DNA of 64,000 bases from M3007 sp965249785 (lineage in GTDB: Bacteria > Bacteroidota > Bacteroidia > Chitinophagales > Saprospiraceae). Each line of letters starts with the position of its first letter. The first letter of the stretch is position 1. This document shows, piece by piece, positions 17,143 to 25,466 of this stretch. The notes beneath the pieces are model-generated. The model made no database searches. It saw nothing but the letters and a program-made list of their open reading frames with translations, and was not told the DNA's origin. A program made the translations under genes and the position numbers. The stretch covers positions 248,001-312,000 of the forward strand of contig CBDFMU010000012.1 of the NCBI GenBank assembly GCA_965249785.1, read 5' to 3'.

Positions 17143-18267
17143 TTAAAAATTTACCGTTTCCCCGCCATTTATTTCCTGGAAACCAGTCGAAATAACAAAG
17201 TCGCCTTTTTTCAGACCGCTCTTGATTTCCGCAGTGCCGTTGTAAGTGCTGCCTGTTTTTACAGACACTTTTTTGGCGGTTGCGGTCTTTTCGCCAGTTT
17301 TTTCGGCCACTAGCACGAACTCGCCGTCTTCGGCAGTTTGTACCAGATTCACTGGCACGGAGATCGCGTTCGGGCTTTGGTAATCCACAATTTTCATGAT
17401 AGCCACCATGTTGGCGCGATATTCACCGTTCGCAGGCAATGCGCACTCCACAGAGAAGGTACGGGTCGTCGGGCTGATGGTTTTGCTGACGTAGGTTACC
17501 CGAGTCGTGATTTCCTTGTTCAAATCCGGGAAAGAAACCACCACCTGATCGCCCTTCTGTACTTTGCTGGCGTAGGCTTCGGTCACTTGACCTTGCACTT
17601 TCAATGCACTCAAATTTAGGATATTACACAATGGCATACCCGGCGAAATGGCTTGACCAATTTTCAAAATCACCACATCTACGGTGCCGCTGATAGGTGC
17701 GTAGATTCTGCTTTGGCCCATCTGTTCGCGAGTGGTAGCGATACGCTGTTCAGCGGCTTCTTTCTGGCTTTTAGCCTGGATATATTGCAGTTCGGTGCCG
17801 ATTTTTTGGTCCCAAAGACCTTTCTGACGATTGTATATGTCTTCGGCAGTACGCAATTGAAGTTCCAGTTCCGCCATACTCTTTTCCATCACATCATTGT
17901 CCAATTGGGCTAAAAGTTGGCCTTTACGCACATTATCGCCATTTTTTACCAAAATACGCGATAAAACGCCCGGCATTTTCGCCGTTACAGGCACGTTATC
18001 AGTAGCGTCTACTTTGCCTTGCAGGTCGATATAATGGCGGAATGGAGCGGTATTTATTTCAGCCAAGCCAACGGTTTTAATACGCTGCGCAATTGCTGTC
18101 GGGCCGCCCACTTCTTTTTCCAAAGCGGAAATTTGGGCTTCCAGTTTAGATTTCTGGTCTTTCAACGACGCTAATTCGGCGTTTTTATCTTTTGGCCCGC
18201 CGCAAGCAGACAGCAGTACGGCAAATAAAGTGAGGGTAAAAAATGAAAGGAAGATCTTATGTCTCAT
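17143..18267 (-). CDS. Efflux RND transporter periplasmic adaptor (MFP) lipoprotein
   Basis: The adaptor links the RND pump to the outer-membrane channel. The lipobox is LLSACGG (C22). A coiled coil (SLKDQKSKLEAQISALEKEV) follows, then a lipoyl half-motif VTAKMPGVLSRILVKNGDNVRKGQLLAQLD. An alpha-hairpin covers about 125-180, the returning lipoyl half is IYAPISGTVDVVILKIGQAISPG, and a beta-barrel and membrane-proximal domain finish the protein. At 374 residues it is typical. It lies downstream of tolC with a GGTTTAGA word array in the 162-base spacer. Confidence 0.92.
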   Translation of the reverse strand: MRHKIFLSFFTLTLFAVLLSACGGPKDKNAELASLKDQKSKLEAQISALEKEVGGPTAIAQRIKTVGLAEINTAPFRHYIDLQGKVDATDNVPVTAKMPGVLSRILVKNGDNVRKGQLLAQLDNDVMEKSMAELELQLRTAEDIYNRQKGLWDQKIGTELQYIQAKSQKEAAEQRIATTREQMGQSRIYAPISGTVDVVILKIGQAISPGMPLCNILNLSALKVQGQVTEAYASKVQKGDQVVVSFPDLNKEITTRVTYVSKTISPTTRTFSVECALPANGEYRANMVAIMKIVDYQSPNAISVPVNLVQTAEDGEFVLVAEKTGEKTATAKKVSVKTGSTYNGTAEIKSGLKKGDFVISTGFQEINGGETVNF

Positions 18268-18296
18268 TGTTATATTGATTTGTCAATTAAGTAATT

Positions 18297-18428
18297 GGTT
18301 TAGAAAGGTTTAAAAGAGGTTTAGAAGGGTTTAGAAAAGATAGGATAGTGTTGAGAATCAATGACATGAAAAACGTGATTGCCTAAACCATCTAAATCTG
18401 TTCTAATTTTTTTTCTAAACCTTCTTAA
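18297..18428. repeat. Intergenic word array (GGTTTAGA type), inverted
   Basis: GGTTTAGAAA, GGTTTAAAAGA, GGTTTAGAAG and GGTTTAGAAAAG run from 18297 to about 18340. The inverse words TAAACCATCTAAAT and TTTTCTAAACCTTCTTAA occupy 18382-18428. The array lies inside the efflux operon between tolC and MFP and could fold in the mRNA as a long stem. Confidence 0.7.
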
Positions 18429-18429
18429 T

Positions 18430-19872
18430 CTACTGTCCTCCCAACGCCTTCTGCACCGCTGTTCTAGCCGTCAGCAGGTCATATTGCACCTGCATCAGGT
18501 TTTGTTGGGCGGTATAAAGTTGTTGTTCGGCCTGCGTGACTTCAAAACTGCTGCCCACACCGGCCTTGTATTTCGTCTGGGTATTGTCGTAAATGCGTTG
18601 CGCCAATTGCAGGTTTTTCTGCTGAATGCTCACGCGCTCGGTCGCACTGACGAACTGTTTGCGGGCATTTTCTACTTCGAGATTAATGCTGTTTTCCAGC
18701 ATTCTCTTTTGCTCGTCAATGGTTTGCACCGCAATAATGGCCCGTTCTCGCTTTGCTTTGGTGCCGCCACCGTCGTAAATCGGGATATTGACGGATACTC
18801 CTGCTATCGTGGAAGCGATGAAATACCAGTTTTTAAAATTTTCGGTGCCTTTTGCGCCAAAACCACCTTGATAACCCGGTTGGTATTTGATAAAAGCAGA
18901 TACAGTAGGCAACCAGGGTTTGCGGTACAAGTCCACTTGCAGCGCACTGAGTTCGCGGCTCCGCAGAAGTTGCTGATACTCAGGACGATTCATATAATTT
19001 ACTTGCGCCGTCACATCGGTAGTCGCATATTGCGTCATCAGTTTTTGCACGTCGTCGGTCAGTTCGATTTCAGTGCTTACTGGCATTCCCATCATCAATT
19101 TGAGCGCATTTACCACGATTTCGCGCTGGCGTTGCAAGTTGGTGCGTTCGCTGCGCAGGGTAGAAAGCGACAGATCGATGCGATCTACGTCCAGTTGCTC
19201 CGCAAAACCAGCCTTATTAATTTCCTTCGTATCGGCAAACAGTTTTTCCAGATTGCTGATATTCTTATCCAGCGTAGCCATACTTTCAGAGATCAGCAGC
19301 GCGGGCAAATACGCATCGATCACTTGATTACGAACCGTTTGATTGGCCAACGATAATTGGTCGCCCACATATTGGCGGTAAAAACGCGCGGCTTTCAAGG
19401 CCAGCAAGTAACTATTATTGAAAATTACCTGATTCAGTTCCAGATCACCCGCTACACTGTGGACAGCATTAAAGTAAATCTTCGAGTTGGGATCGGAAGC
19501 GAAAAGCGAACCGAAGACGTTGCCCAAATCACCTTGTTGGGCAGCAGTAAAATTCGGCAATGCCGGGCTCAAATCGAGCGGGCCGCTGGGGCCAAACGCG
19601 AGGGCCGTGGAAGGCAAACCGCCGCGTTGCAAAAACGCGGAATACGACACGCTGGCCGATACTTGCGGCAAGCCAGTCGCCTTATTTTCCTTGATGCGCC
19701 ACTCTGCATCGTTTACTTGCAGGCGGGCAACTTTAATATTCGGGTGATTTTCGAGGGCATAACTAATGGCATCCGAAAGGCTCAGCGCAGTGGCCGTTTG
19801 ACTGTGCGCCTGACTGAATGCCAGCAGTAATACGCTGACAAACAATATTTTAGGTAAGGAGGTGAAAGACAT
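18430..19872 (-). CDS. TolC-family outer-membrane efflux channel
   Basis: A signal peptide (LFVSVLLLAFSQAHSQT) precedes two OEP repeats, each built of long helices. The first begins ALSLSDAISYALENHPNIKVARLQV and the second starts near residue 320 with FKNWYFIASTIAGVSVNIPIYDGG. The C-terminal coiled region ends YKAGVGSSFEVTQAEQQLYTAQQNL, the usual TolC signature. Length is 480 residues. The ATG is 1 base after the tetR stop codon, so the two genes are cotranscribed. Confidence 0.92.
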   Translation of the reverse strand: MSFTSLPKILFVSVLLLAFSQAHSQTATALSLSDAISYALENHPNIKVARLQVNDAEWRIKENKATGLPQVSASVSYSAFLQRGGLPSTALAFGPSGPLDLSPALPNFTAAQQGDLGNVFGSLFASDPNSKIYFNAVHSVAGDLELNQVIFNNSYLLALKAARFYRQYVGDQLSLANQTVRNQVIDAYLPALLISESMATLDKNISNLEKLFADTKEINKAGFAEQLDVDRIDLSLSTLRSERTNLQRQREIVVNALKLMMGMPVSTEIELTDDVQKLMTQYATTDVTAQVNYMNRPEYQQLLRSRELSALQVDLYRKPWLPTVSAFIKYQPGYQGGFGAKGTENFKNWYFIASTIAGVSVNIPIYDGGGTKAKRERAIIAVQTIDEQKRMLENSINLEVENARKQFVSATERVSIQQKNLQLAQRIYDNTQTKYKAGVGSSFEVTQAEQQLYTAQQNLMQVQYDLLTARTAVQKALGGQ

Positions 19873-19873
19873 A

Positions 19874-20479
19874 TTAAGTTAGTTTTGCTTGAAGAAGTTC
19901 ACGGCCCGGATCGGACACGATGCCATACAAATAGTGCAAGAGGTACTCCCGCATGATCTCCTCCCGGGAATATTTGGAGGAGGGGAAATAATTCTCGTCA
20001 AAAAGAAGGAACACACCCACATTGTGCAGGCGCGCCACTATATCAGGATTAAAATTGGTTCGGTAGAGGCCTTCCTGAATACCCCGATGCAGGTTGTCGA
20101 GGATGATCTGGAACAGGTGTTTCTGCTGATATTCCTGGATTTTTTCCCAGGCGGCCCGGTGGAAACGCTGCAATTCAAAGAGGAGATTAGACTTCATCTT
20201 CTGGAAATCGGCGGCACTTTGCTGGATCACCAGAAATATTTCGTGCAAGGCATTTTCGGCATTTTCCTGGTGCATACAGTCCTGCATTTTCTCTTCCGTC
20301 AGGTGCCGCTCTACAACTTTCATGACCAAATCGTCCTTATTCTCTACAAACTGGTAGAGGGTTTTTTTGGAAATACCCAGTTCCCGCGCCACATCATCCA
20401 TCGTGAGGCCTTTTATACCATAACGCATAAAAAGGTCTTCTACCCGGCGCAGCCATTTTTCCTGTTGTTCGGTAAACAT
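19874..20479 (-). CDS. TetR family regulator of the efflux operon
   Basis: The N-terminal helix-turn-helix is RYGIKGLTMDDVARELGISKKTLYQFVENKDDLV (residues 16-49), and a ligand-binding helical domain fills the rest of the 201 residues. I start at the ATG at 20479 (MFTEQQEKW). The GTG at 20494 would add five residues and lies across the -7 box, so it cannot be on the transcript. It heads tetR-tolC-MFP and presumably represses its own promoter. No obvious palindrome was identified at the promoter. Confidence 0.9.
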   Translation of the reverse strand: MFTEQQEKWLRRVEDLFMRYGIKGLTMDDVARELGISKKTLYQFVENKDDLVMKVVERHLTEEKMQDCMHQENAENALHEIFLVIQQSAADFQKMKSNLLFELQRFHRAAWEKIQEYQQKHLFQIILDNLHRGIQEGLYRTNFNPDIVARLHNVGVFLLFDENYFPSSKYSREEIMREYLLHYLYGIVSDPGRELLQAKLT

Positions 20480-20483
20480 GGGG

Positions 20484-20517
20484 CAAAGATACACAATGGA
20501 AACATTTTTTGCATCAA
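20484..20517 (-). promoter_or_regulatory. Promoter of the tetR-tolC-MFP operon
   Basis: On the minus strand TTG (20517-20515) and TATCTTTG (20491-20484) are separated by 23 bases. The -7 box ends only 4 bases before the tetR ATG, so the mRNA should be leaderless or nearly so. Confidence 0.65.
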
Positions 20518-20599
20518 TCGTTTCCTGTGTTTATTTCGTTTTTCGACGAACGACGAACAAAATTCCACGAGCGACGCGCAAGCGGGTAGTTAGCCAAAC

Positions 20600-20637
20600 A
20601 AAAAAAGCCGCTGCGCGCTTCAACAGCACACGGCGGC
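20600..20637 (-). terminator. Terminator after peptide deformylase
   Basis: On the minus strand GCCGCCGTGTGC and GCGCGCAGCGGC pair over 12 positions with one mismatch around a 7-base loop, followed by seven T. It lies about 110 bases after the def stop codon. Confidence 0.8.
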
Positions 20638-20748
20638 AATGAGTTCCCGTAAAGGGATAATTTTTATCTAATCCGAGAAATTTTGTTTGGCAGGCAATCG
20701 GCGTTCATTTTGCTCCTTGCCATTTGCTATTTTACCCTTTGCTTTTCC

Positions 20749-21321
20749 TCATCGTCCGGTGAAAAACCGCATTTTGTAGTCCGTAGAAATCTTTCCGGCG
20801 CGGATATCTTCCAATTTGCGTTGCACTAGCCGTTTTTTCAAAGGCTTTAATCTTTCGGTAAAAAGTACGCCCTGAATGTGGTCGTACTCATGCTGGATCA
20901 CCCGCGCATTGATGCCCGTAAACTTCTCTTCGTGTGGGTTGAACTCTTCGTCCAGCCAGTGAATAAGAATAGTGTCGGGACGTTCCACATCGCCGCGAAT
21001 ACGGGGAATGCTCAGACAGCCTTCTTCGTAAGCCCAGGGTTTGCCCGTTTCTTCTATAATGCGGGCGTTGATAAATACTCGTTTGAAACCCTCGTCGGTG
21101 GCCACTATTTCTTCGTCTTTACGCTCTACTTCCGTGGTATCAATGACAAAAAGGCGGATCGGCTGCCCAATTTGTGGCGCGGCAACCCCCACGCCGTCAG
21201 CGGCGTACATGGTCTCCCACATATTAGCGATCAGTTCGCTCAGACCCGGATATTCGGGCGGCACATCACTGGCAACTTTTTTTAGCACCGGCTGCCCGTA
21301 GGCGTAAATTGGTAAAATCAT
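20749..21321 (-). CDS. def: Peptide deformylase
   Basis: Def removes the formyl group from the N-terminal methionine of nascent proteins and is metal dependent. All three motifs are present: GVGVAAPQIGQ (residues 43-53), EEGCLSIP with ligand C101, and QHEYDHIQG with H143, catalytic E144 and H147. The 190-residue length is normal for a type I enzyme of Bacteroidota. ruvX lies upstream on the same strand across a 201-base spacer containing a GGTTTAGA word array. Confidence 0.96.
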   Translation of the reverse strand: MILPIYAYGQPVLKKVASDVPPEYPGLSELIANMWETMYAADGVGVAAPQIGQPIRLFVIDTTEVERKDEEIVATDEGFKRVFINARIIEETGKPWAYEEGCLSIPRIRGDVERPDTILIHWLDEEFNPHEEKFTGINARVIQHEYDHIQGVLFTERLKPLKKRLVQRKLEDIRAGKISTDYKMRFFTGR

Positions 21322-21346
21322 TTATGTAAATCTCGTTGTTATTGAT

Positions 21347-21512
21347 TGGTTTAGAGGAATTTAGGAAAAAGGTTTAGAACTGGTTTAGAGAAGAAATTCG
21401 CGTTTAGAAGGATGAAAAATTCGCAGAAAACCCAAATTGGTTTTGAGGAAAATCCCAACACCATAACATGCGAAGTCAAAACTAAACCCGTTTAAACCTT
21501 CTAAACCTCTCT
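21347..21512. repeat. Intergenic word array (GGTTTAGA type), inverted
   Basis: Forward words (GGTTTAGAGGAATTTAGG, GGTTTAGAACT, GGTTTAGAG, GTTTAGAAGG) fill 21347-21411. Inverse words (ACTAAACCCG, TTTAAACCTT, CTAAACCTCT) fill 21481-21512. It separates ruvX from def and uses the same word as 18297-18428, 3 kb away. Confidence 0.7.
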
Positions 21513-21522
21513 TTACCCTCCA

Positions 21523-21939
21523 CTACCAATAATTTTCCTCCATATATTGTTCCAAAATGAGTGCCGCTGCCACTTTGTCCACCAGGTTCTTATCGCGGCG
21601 TTTTTGCTTTTTAGCCCCGCTTTGCAAAATAATCTGTTTAGCCTGCACGGAAGTATAGCGTTCATCCTGCCGCAGCACTTCTTTATCGGGAAACAATTTG
21701 CGCAGTCGCTCCACAAATGCATCGGTCTGCGGCGCGATCTGCGCGGGATTTCCATCAGGATATAATGGCAAACCCACCACAAAACGCTCCACTTCCTCTC
21801 CAGCGCAGTAAGTCTTTAAAAAATCCAGTACTTCCCCCGTTGGCACCGTTGTCAAACCTGTAGCAATAATCTTCAACGGATCCGTGACAGCGATCCCTGT
21901 GCGCTTCAAACCAAAATCAATCGCCAGAATACGGGACAT
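21523..21939 (-). CDS. ruvX: Holliday junction resolvase RuvX / YqgF
   Basis: A 138-residue RNase H-fold protein of the YqgF family, implicated in Holliday-junction resolution and in 5' maturation of 16S rRNA. The first catalytic aspartate is D7 in LAIDFGLKRTGIAVTDP. The mid-protein VVGLPLYPDGNPA and DERYTSVQAKQ elements and the late RRDKNLVDKVAAALILEQY with the final acidic residue are in place. A TACCTTTG promoter lies about 80 bases upstream, with a word array in the leader. Confidence 0.93.
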   Translation of the reverse strand: MSRILAIDFGLKRTGIAVTDPLKIIATGLTTVPTGEVLDFLKTYCAGEEVERFVVGLPLYPDGNPAQIAPQTDAFVERLRKLFPDKEVLRQDERYTSVQAKQIILQSGAKKQKRRDKNLVDKVAAALILEQYMEENYW

Positions 21940-21942
21940 GAA

Positions 21943-22001
21943 TTAATGTGCTAAATTGCTAATGTGACCAATATGCTAATGTGGTCAATGTGACACATTA
22001 T
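21943..22001. repeat. Intergenic word array (AATGTGGTC type)
   Basis: Words such as TTAATGTGCTAAATTGC, TAATGTGACCAATATGC, TAATGTGGTCAATGTGACAC run up to the ruvX start on its 5' side. The same word builds the perfect terminator stem at 31714-31754. Confidence 0.6.
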
Positions 22002-22021
22002 CCAGCCTGTTTGGCTACGTG

Positions 22022-22054
22022 CAAAGGTAAGGTTTCCAGTTTTGATCCGGGCAA
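22022..22054 (-). promoter_or_regulatory. Promoter of ruvX
   Basis: Minus-strand TTG (22054-22052) and TACCTTTG (22029-22022) are 22 bases apart. The predicted leader of about 75 bases contains the AATGTGGTC word array. A second TACCTTTG at 22173-22166 lacks a -33 element. Confidence 0.55.
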
Positions 22055-22294
22055 TTCGCGTATGGTTTTGGGTTTCAAAAAAGCAATCCCAGTAACGATA
22101 ACACGAATACGCAAACATACGATTATTTTCCATATCACTTTGCTTATAGTTGGAAGCACTAAATGCAAAGGTAAATTTTGGGGCAATTTTTTAACGTGGT
22201 GTACACAGACAAATTCCCTAGAAAAAAGAACAAAACTTACGTTCCCCTCAATGTACCCTCCCCCATTATGGGGGGAGTAGGAGGGGGGCTTACG
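22055..22294. other. Spacer with a hairpin but no convincing gene
   Basis: This part of the 355-base gap between ruvX and the CapA-like gene has no ORF I trust. A G/C hairpin (CTCCCCC-ATTAT-GGGGGGAG) lies near 22258-22278, just after the CapA-like stop on the minus strand, and may be a terminator. It resembles the arms of the inverted repeat at 25245-25466. A minus-strand stretch ending at 21998 (RVIVTGIAFLKPKTIREL) has coding-like character and may be a gene relic. Confidence 0.35.
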
Positions 22295-23419
22295 CTAAGG
22301 CCGCAGTTCTGTATACCCCAATCGCTTCCGCACCCCCGCCACATATTTCAACATCGCCGCCCGCGCAGTAGCCGCCATGCCTTTAAATAACTCCGGATTA
22401 CTTTCCAAACGCGCCACGGGCAAAGTATAAAACGTTGATTTTCCAGTACTTGACTTATGAATGTATCGCCAAACGGGAATAATGCCATGTTGCCCCACGC
22501 GCACCTGCGGCGAGCCTTTGGTTTTTAGCAAATCTACCTGAAATAGAAGCCCGCCGTCGGTGTTGGGCTGCTGTTGGTTGGAAATAAAATTGCCGAGCGA
22601 ATACACGACGATGGCTTCTTTTTGACTGCCATTGGGTAGTGTAACGCGCTCGCTACGAACGGGTTGTACTACGTGCGGGTGCATGCCGATCACCATGTCT
22701 GCGCCATTGCGAATCAGGAAACGGGCCAGTTGGCGTTGGTCGGCATTTTCCTGTAATTGGTATTCAATGCCCCAGTGCATCACGACGATGATAAAATGCG
22801 GTTTGCGAGCGCGGGCTTCGGCCAAATCCAATCCTATGCGCACCGTATCAATCAAATTAACAATAGTCGGAGCCTGCGTCGGGACACCATTCGTATCATA
22901 GGTGTAATTCAGGAACGCAAGTTTGAAACCGTTTTTATAGACCATCAATGGATAAAAAGCATCGCGGTCGCGCTGGTTTTTAAAAGTGCCAGTTTGCAGA
23001 AAGCCTAAATCTTCCACCGTTTGGATAGTATTGGTGACACCCAAACCGTGGCTGTCGTTGGCGTGGTTATTCGCAGTGACGAGAATATCAAAACCAGCGT
23101 CTTTCAGTGCCGCTGCCAGTGCGTCGGGGCTGCGAAACATTGGGTAGCCGGTGTAAGGTGGCTTTCCCGGCAGCGTCAGTTCGAGGTTGCCGATGGCCAA
23201 ATCCGCCTGCTGGATGATGGGTTTGATGTACTGGAAACAGGGTTTGTAATCATATTCCTGACCGCCCACTTGTGCGCTACTAATCTGCGGACTGTGCCCC
23301 ATGATGTCGCCGGTGAACAACAGTCGCAGCGTGTCGGTCTGTGCAGAAAGAAGAAATGGGCAGAAAATGGAGATTAAAAAGGCTGTCGTTAGGTCAGAAA
23401 ATCGGTTTCTGAATTGCAT
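22295..23419 (-). CDS. CapA-family metallophosphatase-like protein, secreted
   Basis: The protein resembles the PGA_cap/CapA family, metallophosphatase-fold proteins related to poly-gamma-glutamate synthesis accessory CapA. Family motifs are LLFTGDIMGHS near the mature N-terminus, DLAIGNLELTLPG, LVTANNHANDSHGLGVTNT, VVMHWGIEYQ and MVIGMHPHVVQPV. The start at 23419 gives a signal peptide ending FCPFLLSAQ; the ATG at 23509 would add 30 residues without homology. Length is 374. No capB or capC is nearby, so a polymer role is not supported. It may act on a cell-surface phosphoester. Confidence 0.85.
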   Translation of the reverse strand: MQFRNRFSDLTTAFLISIFCPFLLSAQTDTLRLLFTGDIMGHSPQISSAQVGGQEYDYKPCFQYIKPIIQQADLAIGNLELTLPGKPPYTGYPMFRSPDALAAALKDAGFDILVTANNHANDSHGLGVTNTIQTVEDLGFLQTGTFKNQRDRDAFYPLMVYKNGFKLAFLNYTYDTNGVPTQAPTIVNLIDTVRIGLDLAEARARKPHFIIVVMHWGIEYQLQENADQRQLARFLIRNGADMVIGMHPHVVQPVRSERVTLPNGSQKEAIVVYSLGNFISNQQQPNTDGGLLFQVDLLKTKGSPQVRVGQHGIIPVWRYIHKSSTGKSTFYTLPVARLESNPELFKGMAATARAAMLKYVAGVRKRLGYTELRP

Positions 23420-23490
23420 AATTTTCAAATTTCCAGCAAAGAACGCGCAAACTTCCGCAACTTTGAACCGCCTTTTACAATCGACAATAG

Positions 23491-23581
23491 GCAAAAAGCA
23501 AATGTGCAAGCAGACAAAAGCACCAGCGGATAATTTGCCTTTGCCTTTTTGCCCTTTGCTTATTTGCTCATTTGCCTTTTA
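23491..23581. repeat. Intergenic word array (TTTGCC/GCAAAT type), inverted
   Basis: GCAAAAAGCAAATGTGCAAGC and following AGACAAAAGC face TTTGCCTTTGCCTTTTTGCC and TTTGCTTATTTGCTCATTTGCC across a 20-base centre. It fills the divergent spacer between the CapA-like gene and the DUF4230 gene. Related TTTGC words precede the def stop region (20700-20748) and lie between xseA and the Gfo/Idh gene (33024-33060). Confidence 0.6.
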
Positions 23582-23588
23582 ACTTTCG

Positions 23589-24186
23589 ATGATTCGTTCC
23601 CTCACGCAGTTGCTCCTTTTTGTCGCCGTGTTTGCCCTGGGTGGCTGGCTGACTTACCGTTATTTCGTTCCGCAAAAGCAGATTACCGAGGATTCGACGG
23701 TGTTGCTGGAAAAAATTCAGGCGGTTAGCAAGTTGATTACGGTGGAAGGTCAATTCTCTGAAATTTACAATTACAGCGAATATCAGGGCTATTTTTCCGT
23801 GTTTTTTGACAAAAAAGTGCTGGTGCGCGTACGAGCCACCGTATCAGCAGGTTACGATTTGAATCAAATGAAAATAGATGCCGATCCCGCTCACGCACAC
23901 TATCCGCGTGAGTGCGCTGCCCGAACCGCAAATATTGAGCATTGACCATAATCTGGACTACTATGATATTTCGGAAGGTCTGTTTTCCAGTTTTACGCCG
24001 GAGGATCTTACTCGAATTAACCAGCGCGCCAAAGATTTGATTCGTGATCAGGCATTGAAAAGTAATTTGCTGCCTTCTGCGCGGGAACAAGCCAATAAGA
24101 TGTTTGATTTGATGCGTTTTATGGCCGAAAGTGCGGGCTGGAAATTTGAAATAGCAGGTATGCCCGCTCCGCCAGTGACTCAATAA
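23589..24186 (+). pseudogene. DUF4230 family protein, split by a +1 frameshift
   Basis: Two overlapping frames make one DUF4230 protein. The first (23589-23945) has an N-terminal membrane anchor (LTQLLLFVAVFALGGWLTYRYF) and runs through VRATVSAGYDLNQMKIDADP. The second resumes LTHTIRVSALPEPQILSIDHNLDYYDI and ends at 24186. The switch falls at about 23880-23895, where one base must be skipped (GAT CCC G CTC ACG). Both halves are well conserved, which fits a recent lesion or a sequencing error better than old decay. Function of DUF4230 is unknown; its topology suggests a membrane-anchored extracytoplasmic domain. Confidence 0.75.
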
Positions 24187-24271
24187 AGGGCTTATGTTAT
24201 TTGCAGGTAAATTAAATCGCTTTTTGCCATTTGGCGGCCATAACAGCCAATGCAGAATTATAAAGTTTTGC

Positions 24272-24279
24272 TACTTTTG
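24272..24279 (+). promoter_or_regulatory. Promoter -7 box
   Basis: TACTTTTG lies 26 bases before the ATG at 24306. No -33 TTG is at standard spacing. Confidence 0.4.
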
Positions 24280-24305
24280 ACCCACGTTTCACAATAAAAT
24301 CGACT

Positions 24306-24755
24306 ATGAAGCAAGCACTCGCTCTTTTGCTCCTTGCCTTTTTGCATATATTTCCTTTGGCCGCCCAGTCAACTCAATCGGCTGCTCCGACTCCTTCCGC
24401 TAAAAATCCGGAGGCCGTGGTTGCAACCGAAGCCCTGACCAAGAAATATACCTTGACCGCCGACCAAGCCAAACAGATGTATCAAATTCAGGTACGTAAA
24501 CTGCGCAATCAGGGGGAAATAGCCGCTTTGCAAACCAGCAATCCGACGCAATATCAGGCCAAGCGTCAAAGCCTGCAAACGGGTACACTGGCCAGCATTA
24601 AACGCTTGATGCACACCAAAGAACAAGCGCAACTGTACCAAAAAACGCAAAACGGAGTGCGCGGCCAAAAGGCAGCCAAACGCAAGGAAATGCTGCAACA
24701 GAGTGCCTCGAAAGAAGCCATTGAAGCGGCCCTGCTGGACATCTACGCCGAGTAA
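24306..24755 (+). CDS. Small secreted helical protein of unknown function
   Basis: The signal peptide is MKQALALLLLAFLHIFPLAAQ. A Ser/Ala/Pro linker follows, then a helical domain rich in Gln, Lys and Ala (residues 40-149). The pattern YTLTADQAKQMYQIQVRKL resembles the LTxxQ helices of Spy/CpxP-like periplasmic proteins, a frequent topology among small Bacteroidota secreted proteins, but the match is by eye only. The Nudix gene starts 3 bases after the stop, so the two are cotranscribed. Confidence 0.65.
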   Translation: MKQALALLLLAFLHIFPLAAQSTQSAAPTPSAKNPEAVVATEALTKKYTLTADQAKQMYQIQVRKLRNQGEIAALQTSNPTQYQAKRQSLQTGTLASIKRLMHTKEQAQLYQKTQNGVRGQKAAKRKEMLQQSASKEAIEAALLDIYAE

Positions 24756-24758
24756 ATC

Positions 24759-25241
24759 ATGCTCATTTTCGCCGTGCGGCTCATCCTCGAAAGTGAGTCG
24801 AGAATGCTGTTTTTGCGCCAAACCAAGCGCAATGGTGGCCGTATTACGCTCATCGGCGGCAACGTGGAAGACCGCGAATTTGCCCGCGAAGCATTGGCCC
24901 GTGAAGCATTGGAAGAAGCCGGAATCCTCGTAGATCCCGCTGATTTGACGCTCGTGCATGTGCTGCATCGCCATAAATTGCAGAAAGACGAAACGCTGTT
25001 GGTGCTGTATTTCAAAACCGACCGCTTTCGAGGCGTACCTGCTTCCCTGGAGCCTAAAAAGTTTAAAGATGTGCAGTGGCTTCCGCTCGATCACCTCCCC
25101 GAAGAGGTATCCAAACCGACTCTCCATGTGCTGCGCTGCATTCGGCAGGACCTGATTTATTCCGAATTTCCTACTCGCAGCAAGGTGTTGGCTTTTTGGA
25201 AGCAATTCACCGATCGCTGGGCGGGATTTTCCGATTTTTAG
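24759..25241 (+). CDS. Nudix hydrolase
   Basis: The Nudix box is perfect at residues 34-56: G34, E40, R48-E49-A50-L51-E52-E53-A54-G55-I56 (GX5EX7REUXEEXGU). It binds Mg2+ and cleaves nucleoside-diphosphate-linked substrates. The protein starts MLIFAVRLILESESRMLFLRQT and has 160 residues. The substrate is not predictable. It follows the secreted helical protein gene after only 3 bases. The 532-base gap downstream contains an inverted-repeat element. Confidence 0.88.
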   Translation: MLIFAVRLILESESRMLFLRQTKRNGGRITLIGGNVEDREFAREALAREALEEAGILVDPADLTLVHVLHRHKLQKDETLLVLYFKTDRFRGVPASLEPKKFKDVQWLPLDHLPEEVSKPTLHVLRCIRQDLIYSEFPTRSKVLAFWKQFTDRWAGFSDF

Positions 25242-25244
25242 GAA

Positions 25245-25466
25245 CCCCACCCCTAACCCCTCCCCGGAAAGGGAGGGGGACTTGATCTTTATTTATTCTA
25301 TTGATTTTCAGGGCCTTAAGTAAAGAGACATAGTTTGTCTTTTAAGCTAATGGTGCTACGCTATCACCGACCTCAACAAAACCCTTTTCTTTAAGGTACC
25401 GAAAATCACCAAAGTATACCACAATGAAGTCCCCCTCCATTTCAAGGGAGGGGTTAGAGGTGGGGT
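25245..25466. repeat. MITE-like element bounded by about 37-bp inverted repeats
   Basis: The left arm (25245-25281) begins CCCCACCCCTAACCCCTCCC and ends GGGAGGGGGAC. The right arm (25429-25466) is its inverse with about five differences, beginning GTCCCCCTCC and ending GGTTAGAGGTGGGG. Each arm can itself fold (CCCTCCC...GGGAGGG). The 147-base interior has no gene. It carries an imperfect palindrome at 25315-25347 (TAAAGAGACA...TTTGTCTTTTA) related to that at 29460-29489. No target-site duplication was identified. Bases 25467-25773 contain no gene that I can support. Confidence 0.6.

Noticed and set aside
18379..19356. 325-codon plus-strand ORF inside tolC
   Set aside because: Antisense shadow of a well-supported TolC-family gene.
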